Source: Corallochytrium limacisporum (lineage: Eukaryota; Opisthokonta). From it: a stretch of 54,047 nt of DNA. The DNA is taken from NCBI GenBank assembly GCA_002811645.1, contig PDIP01000261.1, forward strand, positions 1,536 through 55,582. Reading direction: 5' to 3'. Of the stretch, positions 21,301 to 29,662 are shown one piece after another. The position numbers were made by a program, and so were the translations under genes. The notes beneath the pieces were generated by a model that did no database searches, was not told the DNA's origin, and worked only from the letters and a program-made list of their open reading frames with translations. Within the stretch, counting starts at the first letter, position 1. Each line of letters starts with the position of its first letter.

Positions 21301-22417
21301 AATGGTCAAAAGTGCTCGTCTGAGGGCCTGGGCTGAACATTGGAACATTGACCCGGAAGCTGTCGACGACCCGGTAACAGACTTTGTCTACCACGATCTT
21401 CTGCGGACCCGTGCGCAGCAAAACACTGCTCGCTTCGAAAACCTGTTTCAGGCTATCCCCTGTGATCGTCTTGATCGCCTAACCCTATATCGCAGCGAAG
21501 CCAAAATCCTCAAGCGCGCTCGCCAGAAAAAACGAATGGTGCTGACAATCAATGTTCTGCCTTCTGCGAAGGAGAGCGTGCATAATGGTTCGAAGCAGAC
21601 TTCCGATGCTGCTGCCAGCGGCATCGGTGTTGGCTGTGAATCTGGGCCTCGTCAGAAGCAATGCCAGTGGACCAGCACACAGGGGAAGCGCCATGGTCGC
21701 TCCAGTCCCTTCGGGGGTAGTCTCACTGCTCGCCAGAGCCTCGCTGCCGACCTGATGCCAGAGATGGCCATGTGTGAGGGTGGTATGGGTACATCACTCC
21801 GCGTGGAGGAGGACTCGGAGGTCTCTTTGCCTATGGTATCCACGAGTTCATGCACACCCTCTCTTGCCTCCAACGAGAATGCTTCCGGATACAAGAGTAA
21901 GACACGGAATGCATCTTTCACAATCAACAATCATGAGGACGGACCGCTTGATCGAAGTGGCGACATTGATTACGTTGAGGAACAGCGACCGTTCACGAGT
22001 GGCCCAAAGGGACGCAGGGGCAGTTTGGACTCCAATATTACTTCGTTACCTTTTGCGTTCGAGAGCGACTACGTCTCAATCCACCAAGAGGATTCCAAGA
22101 CCAAGCGGCGCCGCAGCAGCGTCTCGTCCCTTGAAGGGATAAGAACAACCAGCAGGTTGCAGCCCATCGACAGTGATGTTTCCTACACCACCAGCGAAAA
22201 TCTACAGCACCTCGACCCGACAGCGCCAGACTTTGAGCCCGAAGCAGTGGGCGAGGAACTGGATTTTAATACTGTGGCCTGTGCCTTCATTCCGAAGAGT
22301 CAACGGCCAATATGCCACGCTGTAATGCACCCGATGAACTTTCTGGCTAGGTCGTACCACTTGGCACCGAGTTATTGGGGTGAGAAGTACATCATTCCGA
22401 GATACATTTTCCAGTGA
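18356..22417 (+). CDS. Phospholipase D with N-terminal zinc-knuckle repeats
   Basis: This 1353-residue protein belongs to the eukaryotic PLD1/Spo14 branch of phospholipase D, hydrolysing phosphatidylcholine to phosphatidic acid. Both catalytic HKD motifs are intact: HSKFVVVD starting at His502 and HSKMMLVD starting at His928. The supporting segments FVGGIDLCYGRWD, YIYIENQYF and IVGSANINDRSMMG are also present. A PLD C-terminal tail is recognisable (RPICHAVMHPMNFLA). The N-terminus is not the usual PX-PH pair. After a Ser/Pro-rich stretch (20-60) there are four CxxC-x6-H-x2/3-C units (Cys92, 118, 169, 201) and a fifth in which the last Cys is Trp (229-242), most followed by an aromatic residue two positions on. 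Low-complexity inserts lie before HKD1 (about 325-430), between the HKDs (about 775-830) and in the tail (about 1075-1290). The gene is divergent from NRK. Confidence 0.9.
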   Translation: MNFLGRLPILRHGSTNSSKVGSPEASPGETRSRSPFRPPSPWRGHSPQPSGSLGSRSGILKSTNSNGLKVHGIRQSVKCYEFTPSPEDPLNCMICGHQDSEHSQVCGVFSPGSFIGVCSICSVSEQLHAVCDKFEVTASQKAYEASLEVPEQGPDDYRTVDPKDHKLRCSRCGRSSQDHNICSKFVPYEHESVLKEAVPRCRRCGRAVAIHPPCRKFKTHPIHQSRPDCVRCSKALREHTTWQMLGEDKARHRFQSFAPERTSENGLARIFIDGEDYFSYLEHAMRKATHEILIAGWFTSPEVLLVRPGRSEAMWSLIEDELTHTNTARYDSSTMDDRSGILEEDSTGRVPRSSLSEPSSHVKNGDTPDNIIPQFQVEEFNLGDSDTDPQEQASEGSRSSASDQRIPRTDKGMSRSASDASIHTSDSDMTDPVYYAQRQRLDALLLEKARQGVQIRMLIWNETKVALQINNGYAKRRFEDLHPNIRVLLHPGPFGQVNWTHHSKFVVVDSGLAFVGGIDLCYGRWDNAEHRVTDEIVPGIDNQPVWPGKDYYNEFFKALGRVDQPWRDRIDRTRKPRMPWHDIACCVAGEAAWDVALTFIQRWNHHLLQMNDRKGYDFMVPPLKDTTSARAYESVPLHRVIHGKGSVQHKMLVRFAKLFKRTALANRRLQVLNQHSDLENQVHEFLHKERMRHDLTMQTESLHIAASQLLENLWRPAYRVKAQVVRSLGPWSGSRIKECSIYNAYIEVIAKAKHYIYIENQYFCTTAAPADGDAEEEALLCTCSELQNPPEDNGDTLSNELDTPTAPKHTHGCPAASFTEPKRAQGGPRNRIGAAIYHRIARAIERKENFKVYVVIPVYPEGNFSVSVYLRYIIHLQHAAIYRGPNSIMGRLRLNYPDVDPNDYITFFSLRTYGHLNGNFVTEQIYVHSKMMLVDDRIAIVGSANINDRSMMGVRDSETCLVLEDTEMVDGLMGGQRCQVGPMVKSARLRAWAEHWNIDPEAVDDPVTDFVYHDLLRTRAQQNTARFENLFQAIPCDRLDRLTLYRSEAKILKRARQKKRMVLTINVLPSAKESVHNGSKQTSDAAASGIGVGCESGPRQKQCQWTSTQGKRHGRSSPFGGSLTARQSLAADLMPEMAMCEGGMGTSLRVEEDSEVSLPMVSTSSCTPSLASNENASGYKSKTRNASFTINNHEDGPLDRSGDIDYVEEQRPFTSGPKGRRGSLDSNITSLPFAFESDYVSIHQEDSKTKRRRSSVSSLEGIRTTSRLQPIDSDVSYTTSENLQHLDPTAPDFEPEAVGEELDFNTVACAFIPKSQRPICHAVMHPMNFLARSYHLAPSYWGEKYIIPRYIFQ

Positions 22418-22902
22418 ATAAATGAACTAAGGAACTACCTCACCCGCCAACTAGCGTTGGTGAGTATAGCGAAACGCAGGGACAGGTTGGCGACTCATCC
22501 TTAGGGTCCGACGGCTCTGGGCCAGCATTCGACACGAACAGAACCGGTGTTCAACCTATGGGAAGCAGGGGAGTCGCCAAAAAATAGGCCCCTGATTTAC
22601 TCTAGCACATGTCTCAACCGGGAGGGGGGAAAGTGTCGTTTACTGTGGCTGTTGGCCGAACGTCACCCACGACCATAGACCATTGCAGCAGAGCCTTGTT
22701 GCCAGCAGTGTGCAGCTCTAGTCAATTTAATTTCAGAGGGATGTTAGGTATTTCAAGCAATGGTACTTAGTCCTTTCGAGGTATCCTTTGTCCTTCCCCT
22801 AAATTGCGAATTTTAGGAGAGAATATGATCTCTGAGGATGGGAGCGAAGATTGTTGGCTCTGTTTCGAAGTCGTTCAACCTGAAAACATATAGAATACAG
22901 AA
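22418..22902. other. Intergenic region with long inverted repeats
   Basis: This spacer separates the stop of the PLD gene from the mL41 ATG. CTCACC/GGTGAG (22439-22464) forms a hairpin 22 bp after the PLD stop. A perfect 10-bp pair TTGGCGACTC (22487-22496) and GAGTCGCCAA (22571-22580) could close a stem around 74 nt. The tract gggaggggggaaag follows at 22620-22633. No coding frame is supported. Confidence 0.45.
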
Positions 22903-23343
22903 ATGCCTGTACGTGGCAGCTTGATAACTACGGTTACGCGGGCGTGGCGTGGTAACATTACGTCCAAAGTGGGAAACCGCAAGTTCAACAAAGGAAGAAG
23001 GGCTGCGAAGGGCTACGGTGAGTTCATTGGAGGACAATACAAGATTCGTTGGGACAGGGTTGAACAGTTCGTACCGCCTCCTGAGGAAGAAATGCGTCAC
23101 AGTAAGCTGCGACCTTATGTCCGGGCCCGGATTGATGTGCCCGCGGAAGATCAACGAACACCTCCAAATCTTGTAGACTACTGTATCGCACACATGGAGC
23201 ACCGCATTGAGAACGGCCAATGGACAGGACCGGTGCCCGATCTCAGTCACATTGATGGTAGAGAACCTGCAACAACGGCGTCTACCAGTGGCCCTGGAGT
23301 AGAACAGGACACAGATCTTACTCAGCTTGCTAGCAAGTCATAA
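22903..23343 (+). CDS. Mitochondrial large ribosomal subunit protein mL41
   Basis: This 146-residue protein matches the mL41 family (yeast MRPL27, animal MRPL41), a component of the mitochondrial large subunit. The basic N-terminus NRKFNKGRRAAKGYGEF corresponds to the family's FYKGRGAKGTGxH segment. The next part, RWDRVEQFVPP followed by SKLRPYVRARIDVP, corresponds to the KxMVPEFVVPDLTGFKLKPYV region. The C-terminal 45 residues are polar and probably disordered, making it longer than the yeast protein by little. The ATG at 22903 is the only candidate consistent with the conserved start. No separate targeting peptide is obvious, but the N-terminus is basic and could serve. The next gene downstream on the same strand is the ArfGAP at 24142. 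Confidence 0.8.
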   Translation: MPVRGSLITTVTRAWRGNITSKVGNRKFNKGRRAAKGYGEFIGGQYKIRWDRVEQFVPPPEEEMRHSKLRPYVRARIDVPAEDQRTPPNLVDYCIAHMEHRIENGQWTGPVPDLSHIDGREPATTASTSGPGVEQDTDLTQLASKS

Positions 23344-24141
23344 ACTTAACCAGCATTTAGCATGATTCATTCTGTGTATATACGCACACCCCACTATTGA
23401 AACTCGCCTCTCTCGCTGCCTCCAAAATATTTAATATACGGATACTCAATTTGGGAGTCATTCCTGCCCAGGTTCGCAAGCTCCCCTCCCCGTCTCCGCT
23501 CCGATAGCACCAGGCACTGAAGAACAACCTCGGAGGGGCGACAATGGGTAAATGGGGAAAAAGGAACAACACCATATGGTGCTGTTCCTCGTACTGTCCC
23601 TGTGATAGGCTAGGTTCTTATACTCCCAATCACCATCATTTCCAATGTTGTACCTCGCGTTTTCACGGCAGACCACTGTCCTGGGTGGGCGGGGCTTGCA
23701 TTTGCTACATTATTGGGAGTCCATTGTTGCCTCCGAACCCTCCCTTTACACACCACCGTCTCCGTTTTGGACCAACCAAGAGCCGGTGATTTGGTTGTCA
23801 TTGACTTCGGAGAAGGAAGAAAAGTATACAGTGGGGTACACCCTTCTTCTACCCTACGCCTCCTTCCGTGTCTCGGGCCTTCCTGTGTTCTCCGTGTCTA
23901 CCTCTTGCGATCGTGTGGCTCGGACGCTAGGAGAGCAGGGGACAGACACTACGAGCTTTCGACGAACTAGAGACTGGTCACATCGACGCCTGTCGCCCAG
24001 TACCCCGAAGAGGGTTCCTATTTGAGAATTTCTATGATCGCCCAACAGTAAGATTAATTTGCGTACATCCATACGGTTGTCTAGGACTAGTTTTGCACGT
24101 TTTGTGTTCATTGTGCAAATTCATAACATACATACTAAAAG
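23344..24141. other. Intergenic region with a 28-bp near-perfect palindrome
   Basis: This is about 800 bp between two co-oriented genes without a supported frame. It holds a pyrimidine tract (ctcccctccccgtctcc) at about 23484-23500 and the palindrome described separately at 23562-23589. Both would lie in the promoter or 5' leader of the ArfGAP gene. Confidence 0.45.
23562..23589. repeat. 28-bp palindrome
   Basis: The left half AGGAACAACACCAT and right half ATGGTGCTGTTCCT are reverse complements with one mismatch in fourteen positions and no spacer. It lies about 550 bp upstream of the ArfGAP ATG, next to a CCCCTCCCC tract. It may be a binding site for a dimeric regulator or a cruciform. Confidence 0.7.
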
Positions 24142-25383
24142 ATGACGTCTCACCGGGATAAACAGCGTCTCAATGAGAAGCACTCTAAAATTCTGGCTCG
24201 TCTCACTGCAGAAGAACCCAACAAGTATTGTGCTGACTGTGGAGTGAAAGGACCACGTTGGGCCAGTTGGAATATTGGAGCCTATGTCTGCCTGCGCTGC
24301 GCCGGCATTCACCGCAGTTTGGGTGTGCATATCTCCCGAATGAAGAGTGTGACCCTTGACAGTTGGACCCCGGAACAGATTGAAAGCATTAAGAACGGTG
24401 GCAATGCCAAGGTCAATGCTATTTATGAAGCAAGGTTGCCGAAGGACTTTTCAAGGCCCACTCACAGCGACCAAGCCATGGAGCACTTTATTCGTCAAAA
24501 GTATGAGAAAAAGGTCTGGTACGATCCCTCTGGGTGGGAACGGGTACAACCCGCCGTTGCAAGCAACGGATCACAGCAGTCTCAATTACAGCAGAACCGC
24601 GGAGGCATTGCGCCCCCTCCGACAGCCTCGCCGAATCGGCTATCGCCGTCGGTATCCCCCCAGCGACAACAGCAGCAGCCTGTGTCACGTCCTACCCCAC
24701 CACAGCCTCAGCAGTCTGGGGCCAATGATCTGCTCGGATTGGACATGGGTGGAGGAGCATCTCAACCACTGGTACAGGAGGTAAGTGCAGGAGCAACCAC
24801 GTATGCCAGCATTTGGGACAGCGATCCGTTCGCGGATCAGCCGGGCCAGCAGCAACAGCAACCAGTAGAGAGAGGACCATCTCCTAGCGTTGGCTTTGAC
24901 AAGAATTCAATCATGGCCCTTTATGGAAATGCACCTGCCGGAGGTATGGATGGTGGCATGATGGGTGGCATGCCTCAGCAACCACAGCAGGGCATGATGG
25001 GAGCCCAGCAGGGCATGAACCCTATGATGGGGGGCGGTATGAATCCCATGATGGGTGGTGGCATGAACCCCATGATGATGCAGGGCCAACAGAGCATGGG
25101 TGGTATGCAGGGCCAGATGATGGGCGGTGGCAACATGATGGGTGCTCAGATGAACATGATGGGAAGCCAAGGCATGATGGGAGGCATGCCCCATGGAGGC
25201 ATGGGCGGAGGATCCTATGGACAGCAGCAGGGAATGATGGGAGGTATGCCCCAGGGAGGAATGAGCGGTGGATCCTATGGACAGCAGCAGCAGTTTGGTG
25301 GATTCCAGCAGCCTGCACAGCAGAACATGGGCGGCTTCCAGCAGCAAGGGGGTAACACATTCAATCAGAACCTGTGGCAGTGA
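24142..25383 (+). CDS. ArfGAP of the SMAP/AGD5 type with Gln/Met/Gly-rich tail
   Basis: This 413-residue GTPase-activating protein for Arf GTPases acts in vesicle traffic. The ArfGAP zinc finger is complete: Cys30, Cys33, Cys50 and Cys53 in the C-x2-C-x16-C-x2-C spacing. The catalytic arginine finger is Arg58 in [15 protein letters not shown]. The segments [13 protein letters not shown] and [14 protein letters not shown], and the domain end at about 130 ([10 protein letters not shown]), are those of the SMAP1/2 and Arabidopsis AGD5 group. From about 140 on it is Gln/Pro-rich and then Met/Gly-rich. Within this tail an exact 24-bp unit encoding MNPMMGGG occurs about three times at 25015-25086, so tail length may vary by slippage. 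The tail probably carries clathrin/adaptor-type short motifs (DLLGLD near 195). The gene is tail-to-tail with LTV1, 188 bp apart. Confidence 0.92.
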   Translation: MTSHRDKQRLNEKHSKILARLTAEEPNKYCADCGVKGPRWASWNIGAYVCLRCAGIHRSLGVHISRMKSVTLDSWTPEQIESIKNGGNAKVNAIYEARLPKDFSRPTHSDQAMEHFIRQKYEKKVWYDPSGWERVQPAVASNGSQQSQLQQNRGGIAPPPTASPNRLSPSVSPQRQQQQPVSRPTPPQPQQSGANDLLGLDMGGGASQPLVQEVSAGATTYASIWDSDPFADQPGQQQQQPVERGPSPSVGFDKNSIMALYGNAPAGGMDGGMMGGMPQQPQQGMMGAQQGMNPMMGGGMNPMMGGGMNPMMMQGQQSMGGMQGQMMGGGNMMGAQMNMMGSQGMMGGMPHGGMGGGSYGQQQGMMGGMPQGGMSGGSYGQQQQFGGFQQPAQQNMGGFQQQGGNTFNQNLWQ

Positions 25384-25571
25384 ATCAGACATGACTTTCT
25401 CATGGTTTCCGCATGCTCAAACACGACAACATTACATGACATATTAAAATTCAAACACACAAAGCAGTTTCCACAGGTGAACATAAACAACAATTAGTGA
25501 TTGATTGGGCTGGTAACGTCTGACGATGAACAATATATAAGTGTCATGCAATAGAGGCGACAGTGTTTTGT

Positions 25572-27326
25572 TCACTGTATTGTGCCCAAGTTGAGGGCCT
25601 TGATATTCGCGTTTCGATTTAGCTGGGCCTGATCCTTGAGCCTGCCTTCCTCTTCCTTGAACATTTGCTTTGTTTCTTTCTTGGTGGCGCGGCGTAGTTG
25701 ACGCTCCTCCTTGACCAATTTCTTGCGAGCACGTTTCTCTTCGGGGGTCTCCTTCTTTGGCCGAGCAACGCCTTTGACTGGCAGTTCAATTAGTTCACTT
25801 TCCTCATCGACTACAAACTCCCCGCCGCTGGCTGGACTGCTGTTTCCAACGTCAGGCGCTAATCCAGTGCGCTTAGCCGCCCCAATGACACCCTTTGGAA
25901 TGCCATGGCTGCCACTGAGCTCTACCTTCGGCACATCCACTGCCACACCAATCAGCGACTTTCCAGCATCCTCTTGCTGCTTCTGTTGGTTCTTCTTCCG
26001 GCTCTTGAGGTTATCATTCGGACCTGCATTATCAATAAGCTTCGGACGGTTGTAAAGATTTGTGGTGGTACTAAGAATGGTCTCCACATCGAAGTCAGGC
26101 TTTTTGTGAGTGCTCTGTTCCCCTAATACGAATTCTACGTCGTCCTCATCATCACTGGATTCCGCATCAAGGGCTTCAGCATTGTTTTTCCCTTTCGGAT
26201 CGATGCCTTTCGCTCGGAGCTTAGCCTCACGTTTAGCTTTGATACGAAGCAGAACGTCTCGACGGATGTCTGCGGGCGTGGAGTCTACAACGTCCCGTAG
26301 AGCGGAAGCATTTTCCAGCTTGAGATCGTCGATCTCCTGCATGATTGTGGCAATCCGGTCCTGGATGTCGACATTGCCAATAGCATCCGGAGCTCCAACC
26401 TGAGCGTCCAGATCACCAATTTCCTCATCCTCGTACTCAGCAAAGAATTCCTCAAACTGGTCGTCCAGTTGTTGAAGTTTCTCGCTACGGGGCATTACTG
26501 ACGAAGTCATGGAGTATTCCGTAAATCGACTACGGTCTGTGCGGTAGGTATACGCTTTGTCGTCATCGTCAGCATCACTGAACATGGCACCCGTGCTGTC
26601 AACATCATCGTCGTTATCGTATACTCCTTCTCCTTCCTCATTTTCGTCCCCGGATGCTACAGCCTGCATGATAAAATCATCCTCAATTGCCCACTCGGGA
26701 TCATTAAGGTCGTAGGCCTCGTCCAAAGCCGCGACAATGTCTGGGTCCCAGTCCGTCTTTGGTCCGTAGATCGGCGCTGCGCGATTGAGCAGACCAACAT
26801 CTTCCTCTTCCTCTGTAGCGAAGAGATCGCTGGGGAGCCCGAATTTTTCCGGCGCGGAAGGCCCCGGGGGACGCTGCTTGGCCAGCTTCCGAAGAAGCCT
26901 CTGTTCGTCGTCGAGCTCCGCCTCATCGATGCCACTTTCCTCTTCCTGCTCTGCATCCTGATCTCCATCTTTCTTCTCATCAAAACCAATGTAGTATGCA
27001 CCAGGCTGTCCCATTTCTTTCAAATGCTGCTCGTAGTCGTACACGTCAGCGTCATCGAAATCAATACCAAGCAGGGCCAGCCTCTCTCGCTTTGATCGGG
27101 CTCCGAAGACTGGATCACGTTCCTCTTCAGACGGTTTATGTGCAAACTCAGCAGCAGCACTTCCTGGGGCTGCACTGCCATCTTCATTGAAGGATCCACC
27201 ACCGACGTACTTGAGAACGCGTTGTGGTGCGTTTTCGTCAGCAGCCAGAGGATCTCTCTGCGATCGATGAACAAGCTCGAAGCGAACCGCCTTATCCTTC
27301 CGGATAAAGGGCTTTACCTTACCCAT
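25572..27326 (-). CDS. LTV1: LTV1, 40S ribosome biogenesis factor
   Basis: This 584-residue protein is the LTV1 family, a late 40S assembly factor. LTV1 escorts the pre-40S particle, holds uS3/eS10 in an immature position and aids nuclear export. The family N-terminus is clear: KVKPFIRKDKAVRFELVHRSQRDPL. It is followed by YYIGFDEKKDG, DDDYDYEQHL-like acidic segments, and the conserved core with PSDLFATEEEEDVGLLNRAAP and DWDPDIVAALDE. FEEFFAEYEDEEIGDLD lies near the middle. The basic C-terminus (EEKRARKKLVKEERQLRRATKKE) matches the family end. Length is slightly above yeast (463) and human (475) owing to acidic inserts. The start is an unambiguous ATG. It is intronless and has no disrupted motif. 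Confidence 0.92.
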   Translation of the reverse strand: MGKVKPFIRKDKAVRFELVHRSQRDPLAADENAPQRVLKYVGGGSFNEDGSAAPGSAAAEFAHKPSEEERDPVFGARSKRERLALLGIDFDDADVYDYEQHLKEMGQPGAYYIGFDEKKDGDQDAEQEEESGIDEAELDDEQRLLRKLAKQRPPGPSAPEKFGLPSDLFATEEEEDVGLLNRAAPIYGPKTDWDPDIVAALDEAYDLNDPEWAIEDDFIMQAVASGDENEEGEGVYDNDDDVDSTGAMFSDADDDDKAYTYRTDRSRFTEYSMTSSVMPRSEKLQQLDDQFEEFFAEYEDEEIGDLDAQVGAPDAIGNVDIQDRIATIMQEIDDLKLENASALRDVVDSTPADIRRDVLLRIKAKREAKLRAKGIDPKGKNNAEALDAESSDDEDDVEFVLGEQSTHKKPDFDVETILSTTTNLYNRPKLIDNAGPNDNLKSRKKNQQKQQEDAGKSLIGVAVDVPKVELSGSHGIPKGVIGAAKRTGLAPDVGNSSPASGGEFVVDEESELIELPVKGVARPKKETPEEKRARKKLVKEERQLRRATKKETKQMFKEEEGRLKDQAQLNRNANIKALNLGTIQ

Positions 27327-28000
27327 TGTTTCTCAAACGAATTAGTGTGTTTGTGTGTAGATAATGAGATTAGCTATGAACCAGTCTGCTTACTGCCGTT
27401 AATTCTTACTATGCTTACATTCTATCCCAAGCTATTTTAGAAATCACATCGACACTACTTCGATGATAATTAGACAAAACACTTTCTTCCTCAATATTTA
27501 TTTAATGCCTTGTGGTCATGCATCTCAAATTCCTTTTTTATACGCATTCAGTTGCTGACTTAAGTGCAAACAAGGGGATAGAACATGAAGAGACAGCAAC
27601 CTACCGCTTACCGCTGAAGCCTTCGGAGCGGCTCTCTCACGCGGGCTTTAGTTCCGGCTGTGGATGGTTAGAACCACCCTGCAGATTCAGTACATTTCTT
27701 GCCACACGGGGGGCAAGGAACCTGTGCAAAGACGAGTGGTCTTCCCCCTCCCTTCCACCATTCCACCTCACACCTGCACCAGCCATCACCGAAACACGCG
27801 GGTCACAGGGGCGAACAAAAAAGGCGGGTCTCTGGTTCACCCCGTAGTGAAAGTAGGGATTGCAAGCTAAGGGAAAAGGTTCAAACTCTTGGTCGACGGC
27901 ACGGGGAGGCCGGGGCAAATTTCAACGAAGTGATAAAAGGTATATTAAAATAGTTTGCTCGAAATCCCTGGTGTCGACGAGATGATGGCCTTGGCCACGA
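27327..28000. other. Intergenic region upstream of LTV1
   Basis: This is about 670 bp between two minus-strand genes. The part next to LTV1 is AT-rich. A pyrimidine tract (ttccccctcccttcc) lies at about 27747-27760, resembling the tracts upstream of other genes. No supported frame. Confidence 0.4.
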
Positions 28001-29662
28001 TCATGTCCGTCTCAGTTCAAAAACATGTGAATGCCAAGCCTGCAAGCTTACCCACAGGCCCTTAGATTGCAATTCCGGTAAGTTACGTTCGTAGACAGTC
28101 ATGGGCTCCAGTTGATCGACCAGAATGACATTTTCTGACTGCTGCCATCTGCAGGTGTTCAGCGTTCCATGGCTCAGATCGAGGTCTTCAGGAAAGACAA
28201 CATGACCGTTTGATTCACTGTCGCTATAATTGACTAATACAAGCAGCCATGACTTGCCCATACCCACGAACCGACCAATTAATCGACGATAAGACGGATT
28301 GCCATCGCTCGAGGCAGTGATGGACGCTCTCAGAACTTCCCCATGCGTGCACTCTGGCCGGGCCAGAACCTGCTGAATCAATTTCGAATATATGCCAAAG
28401 ACTGCACCATTGATTTGCTCCTCACTGCGCATACGTTCGTGCATACTCAGTTGCACACGCCTACCTTCTATTTGTCCGTCGTGGAAGAAGCGCATTCCGA
28501 CGCCAGTGTAAGTCACCAAAGCTGCGGCCAGGTGACGCGGTCCACTGCCCAACTCTGCAGCAGCTCTCGGTTCGTCATGATTCTCTAGAAAGCGACAAAG
28601 TTTCGCCTGGTATGAGTCCTCCGCGGAGAGATGTCCGGAAACGTCTCCGGGGCTCTGACTTACGAGACGGTCATAGAGAGTCTTGTCGTAGCAATAGTCG
28701 AAGCCTTGCTGTTGTAGAGTGAATTCCATATCCCAGTAGACCTCTGCGACAAAAATGAACCGGGCAGGCCGCAGACAGGAAGTCTCACGCTCAGTACCAC
28801 TACTTGTCAATGACTTATGCTTTAACCATGTGTCCCGCGCCGCAGGAATTGCGCGCTCCCAAAATTGTCCGCGTTTCGCACCCTTTTCACCTCTGCTATC
28901 AATGGAATAGGGCATGATCCAATCCTCACGGTACTGACTCCACGTTCGCGTGAATACCTCATCCGTCACGAGCATGGCCATGTCACACCGCACGCCGTCT
29001 GCAAGTTCGGCAATGTACTTTAAAATCTTCGTCATTTCCCTTTGGAGCGAAGGGCTAGAGTAATCCAACTGCGCCGTATCCTTCCAGCCATCGAAGAATG
29101 GATCTTTACCGTGCGCACATACGACGCCGGCCTTTCGGCTGAAAAAGTTCTGTGGCTGTTCTTGGTGCAATGACTCCCCATTGTCCGGACGGAAGATGTA
29201 GTCATTGCTGGCCCCACTTTTTACCCAGGGATGATCGATTCCGACGTGATTGGGCACAAAGTCGACGATCACTGCCAGGCCCAAGGATTGCAGTTTCTGT
29301 CGGAGGGTCCGATACGCTGTGACTCCACCCCATCGGTCGCTAACGTCGTAGGCAATCACTGCGAAGGGACTCGCTGCCGCATTGCTCTTTTTGCTGTCCT
29401 CCAGCACTCGCTCTGAATGCTCCACTGCCGCCGGACCGGTCTGCCAGAGCCCGAGGAGGTAGACGTAGTGAAAACCCCAGTCCGCAATCTGCTGCCAGTA
29501 TGTGTCCGGCACAGTGGCCAGGGTCACGTCCTGCATGCCCAGAGTACCTTCCAGGTCAGCGAACAGAGCTGTGAGGTTGACTTGATAGAGTAACGGATAC
29601 TTCGGCCATTGTGTCGCAGATGAAGACGACATGTTGTGCTCACCGTTAGCTACCTGTGTCAT
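28001..29662 (-). CDS. GH13 alpha-amylase-family glycosidase, bacterial-like
   Basis: This 553-residue protein belongs to glycoside hydrolase family 13. The four conserved regions are DFVPNHVG (I), GVRCDMAML with nucleophile Asp227 (II), FVAEVYW with acid/base Glu307 (III) and NHDEP with Asp363 (IV). It therefore has a full catalytic triad for retaining cleavage or transfer on alpha-glucans. The N-terminal signature YVYLLGLWQTGPAAVEHS and the linker SPFAVIAYDVSDRWGG are characteristic of a bacterial GH13 group of unassigned specificity. No signal peptide is visible, so it is probably cytosolic. A second ATG ten codons in (MSSSS) could be the true start. Base composition and intronless structure are like the neighbours. 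If acquired laterally, it is well ameliorated. The exact substrate cannot be read from sequence. Confidence 0.82.
   Translation of the reverse strand: MTQVANGEHNMSSSSATQWPKYPLLYQVNLTALFADLEGTLGMQDVTLATVPDTYWQQIADWGFHYVYLLGLWQTGPAAVEHSERVLEDSKKSNAAASPFAVIAYDVSDRWGGVTAYRTLRQKLQSLGLAVIVDFVPNHVGIDHPWVKSGASNDYIFRPDNGESLHQEQPQNFFSRKAGVVCAHGKDPFFDGWKDTAQLDYSSPSLQREMTKILKYIAELADGVRCDMAMLVTDEVFTRTWSQYREDWIMPYSIDSRGEKGAKRGQFWERAIPAARDTWLKHKSLTSSGTERETSCLRPARFIFVAEVYWDMEFTLQQQGFDYCYDKTLYDRLVSQSPGDVSGHLSAEDSYQAKLCRFLENHDEPRAAAELGSGPRHLAAALVTYTGVGMRFFHDGQIEGRRVQLSMHERMRSEEQINGAVFGIYSKLIQQVLARPECTHGEVLRASITASSDGNPSYRRLIGRFVGMGKSWLLVLVNYSDSESNGHVVFPEDLDLSHGTLNTCRWQQSENVILVDQLEPMTVYERNLPELQSKGLWVSLQAWHSHVFELRRT

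Noticed and set aside
22487..22640. Possible H/ACA snoRNA (stem, then an AAAATA box-H-like string)
   Set aside because: No ACA box follows at the expected distance and the first stem is too long. Kept only as an inverted repeat.
24907..25392. 161-codon minus-strand His-rich frame
   Set aside because: It is a shadow of the Met/Gly/Gln repeats of the ArfGAP tail. CAT on the reverse strand mirrors ATG.
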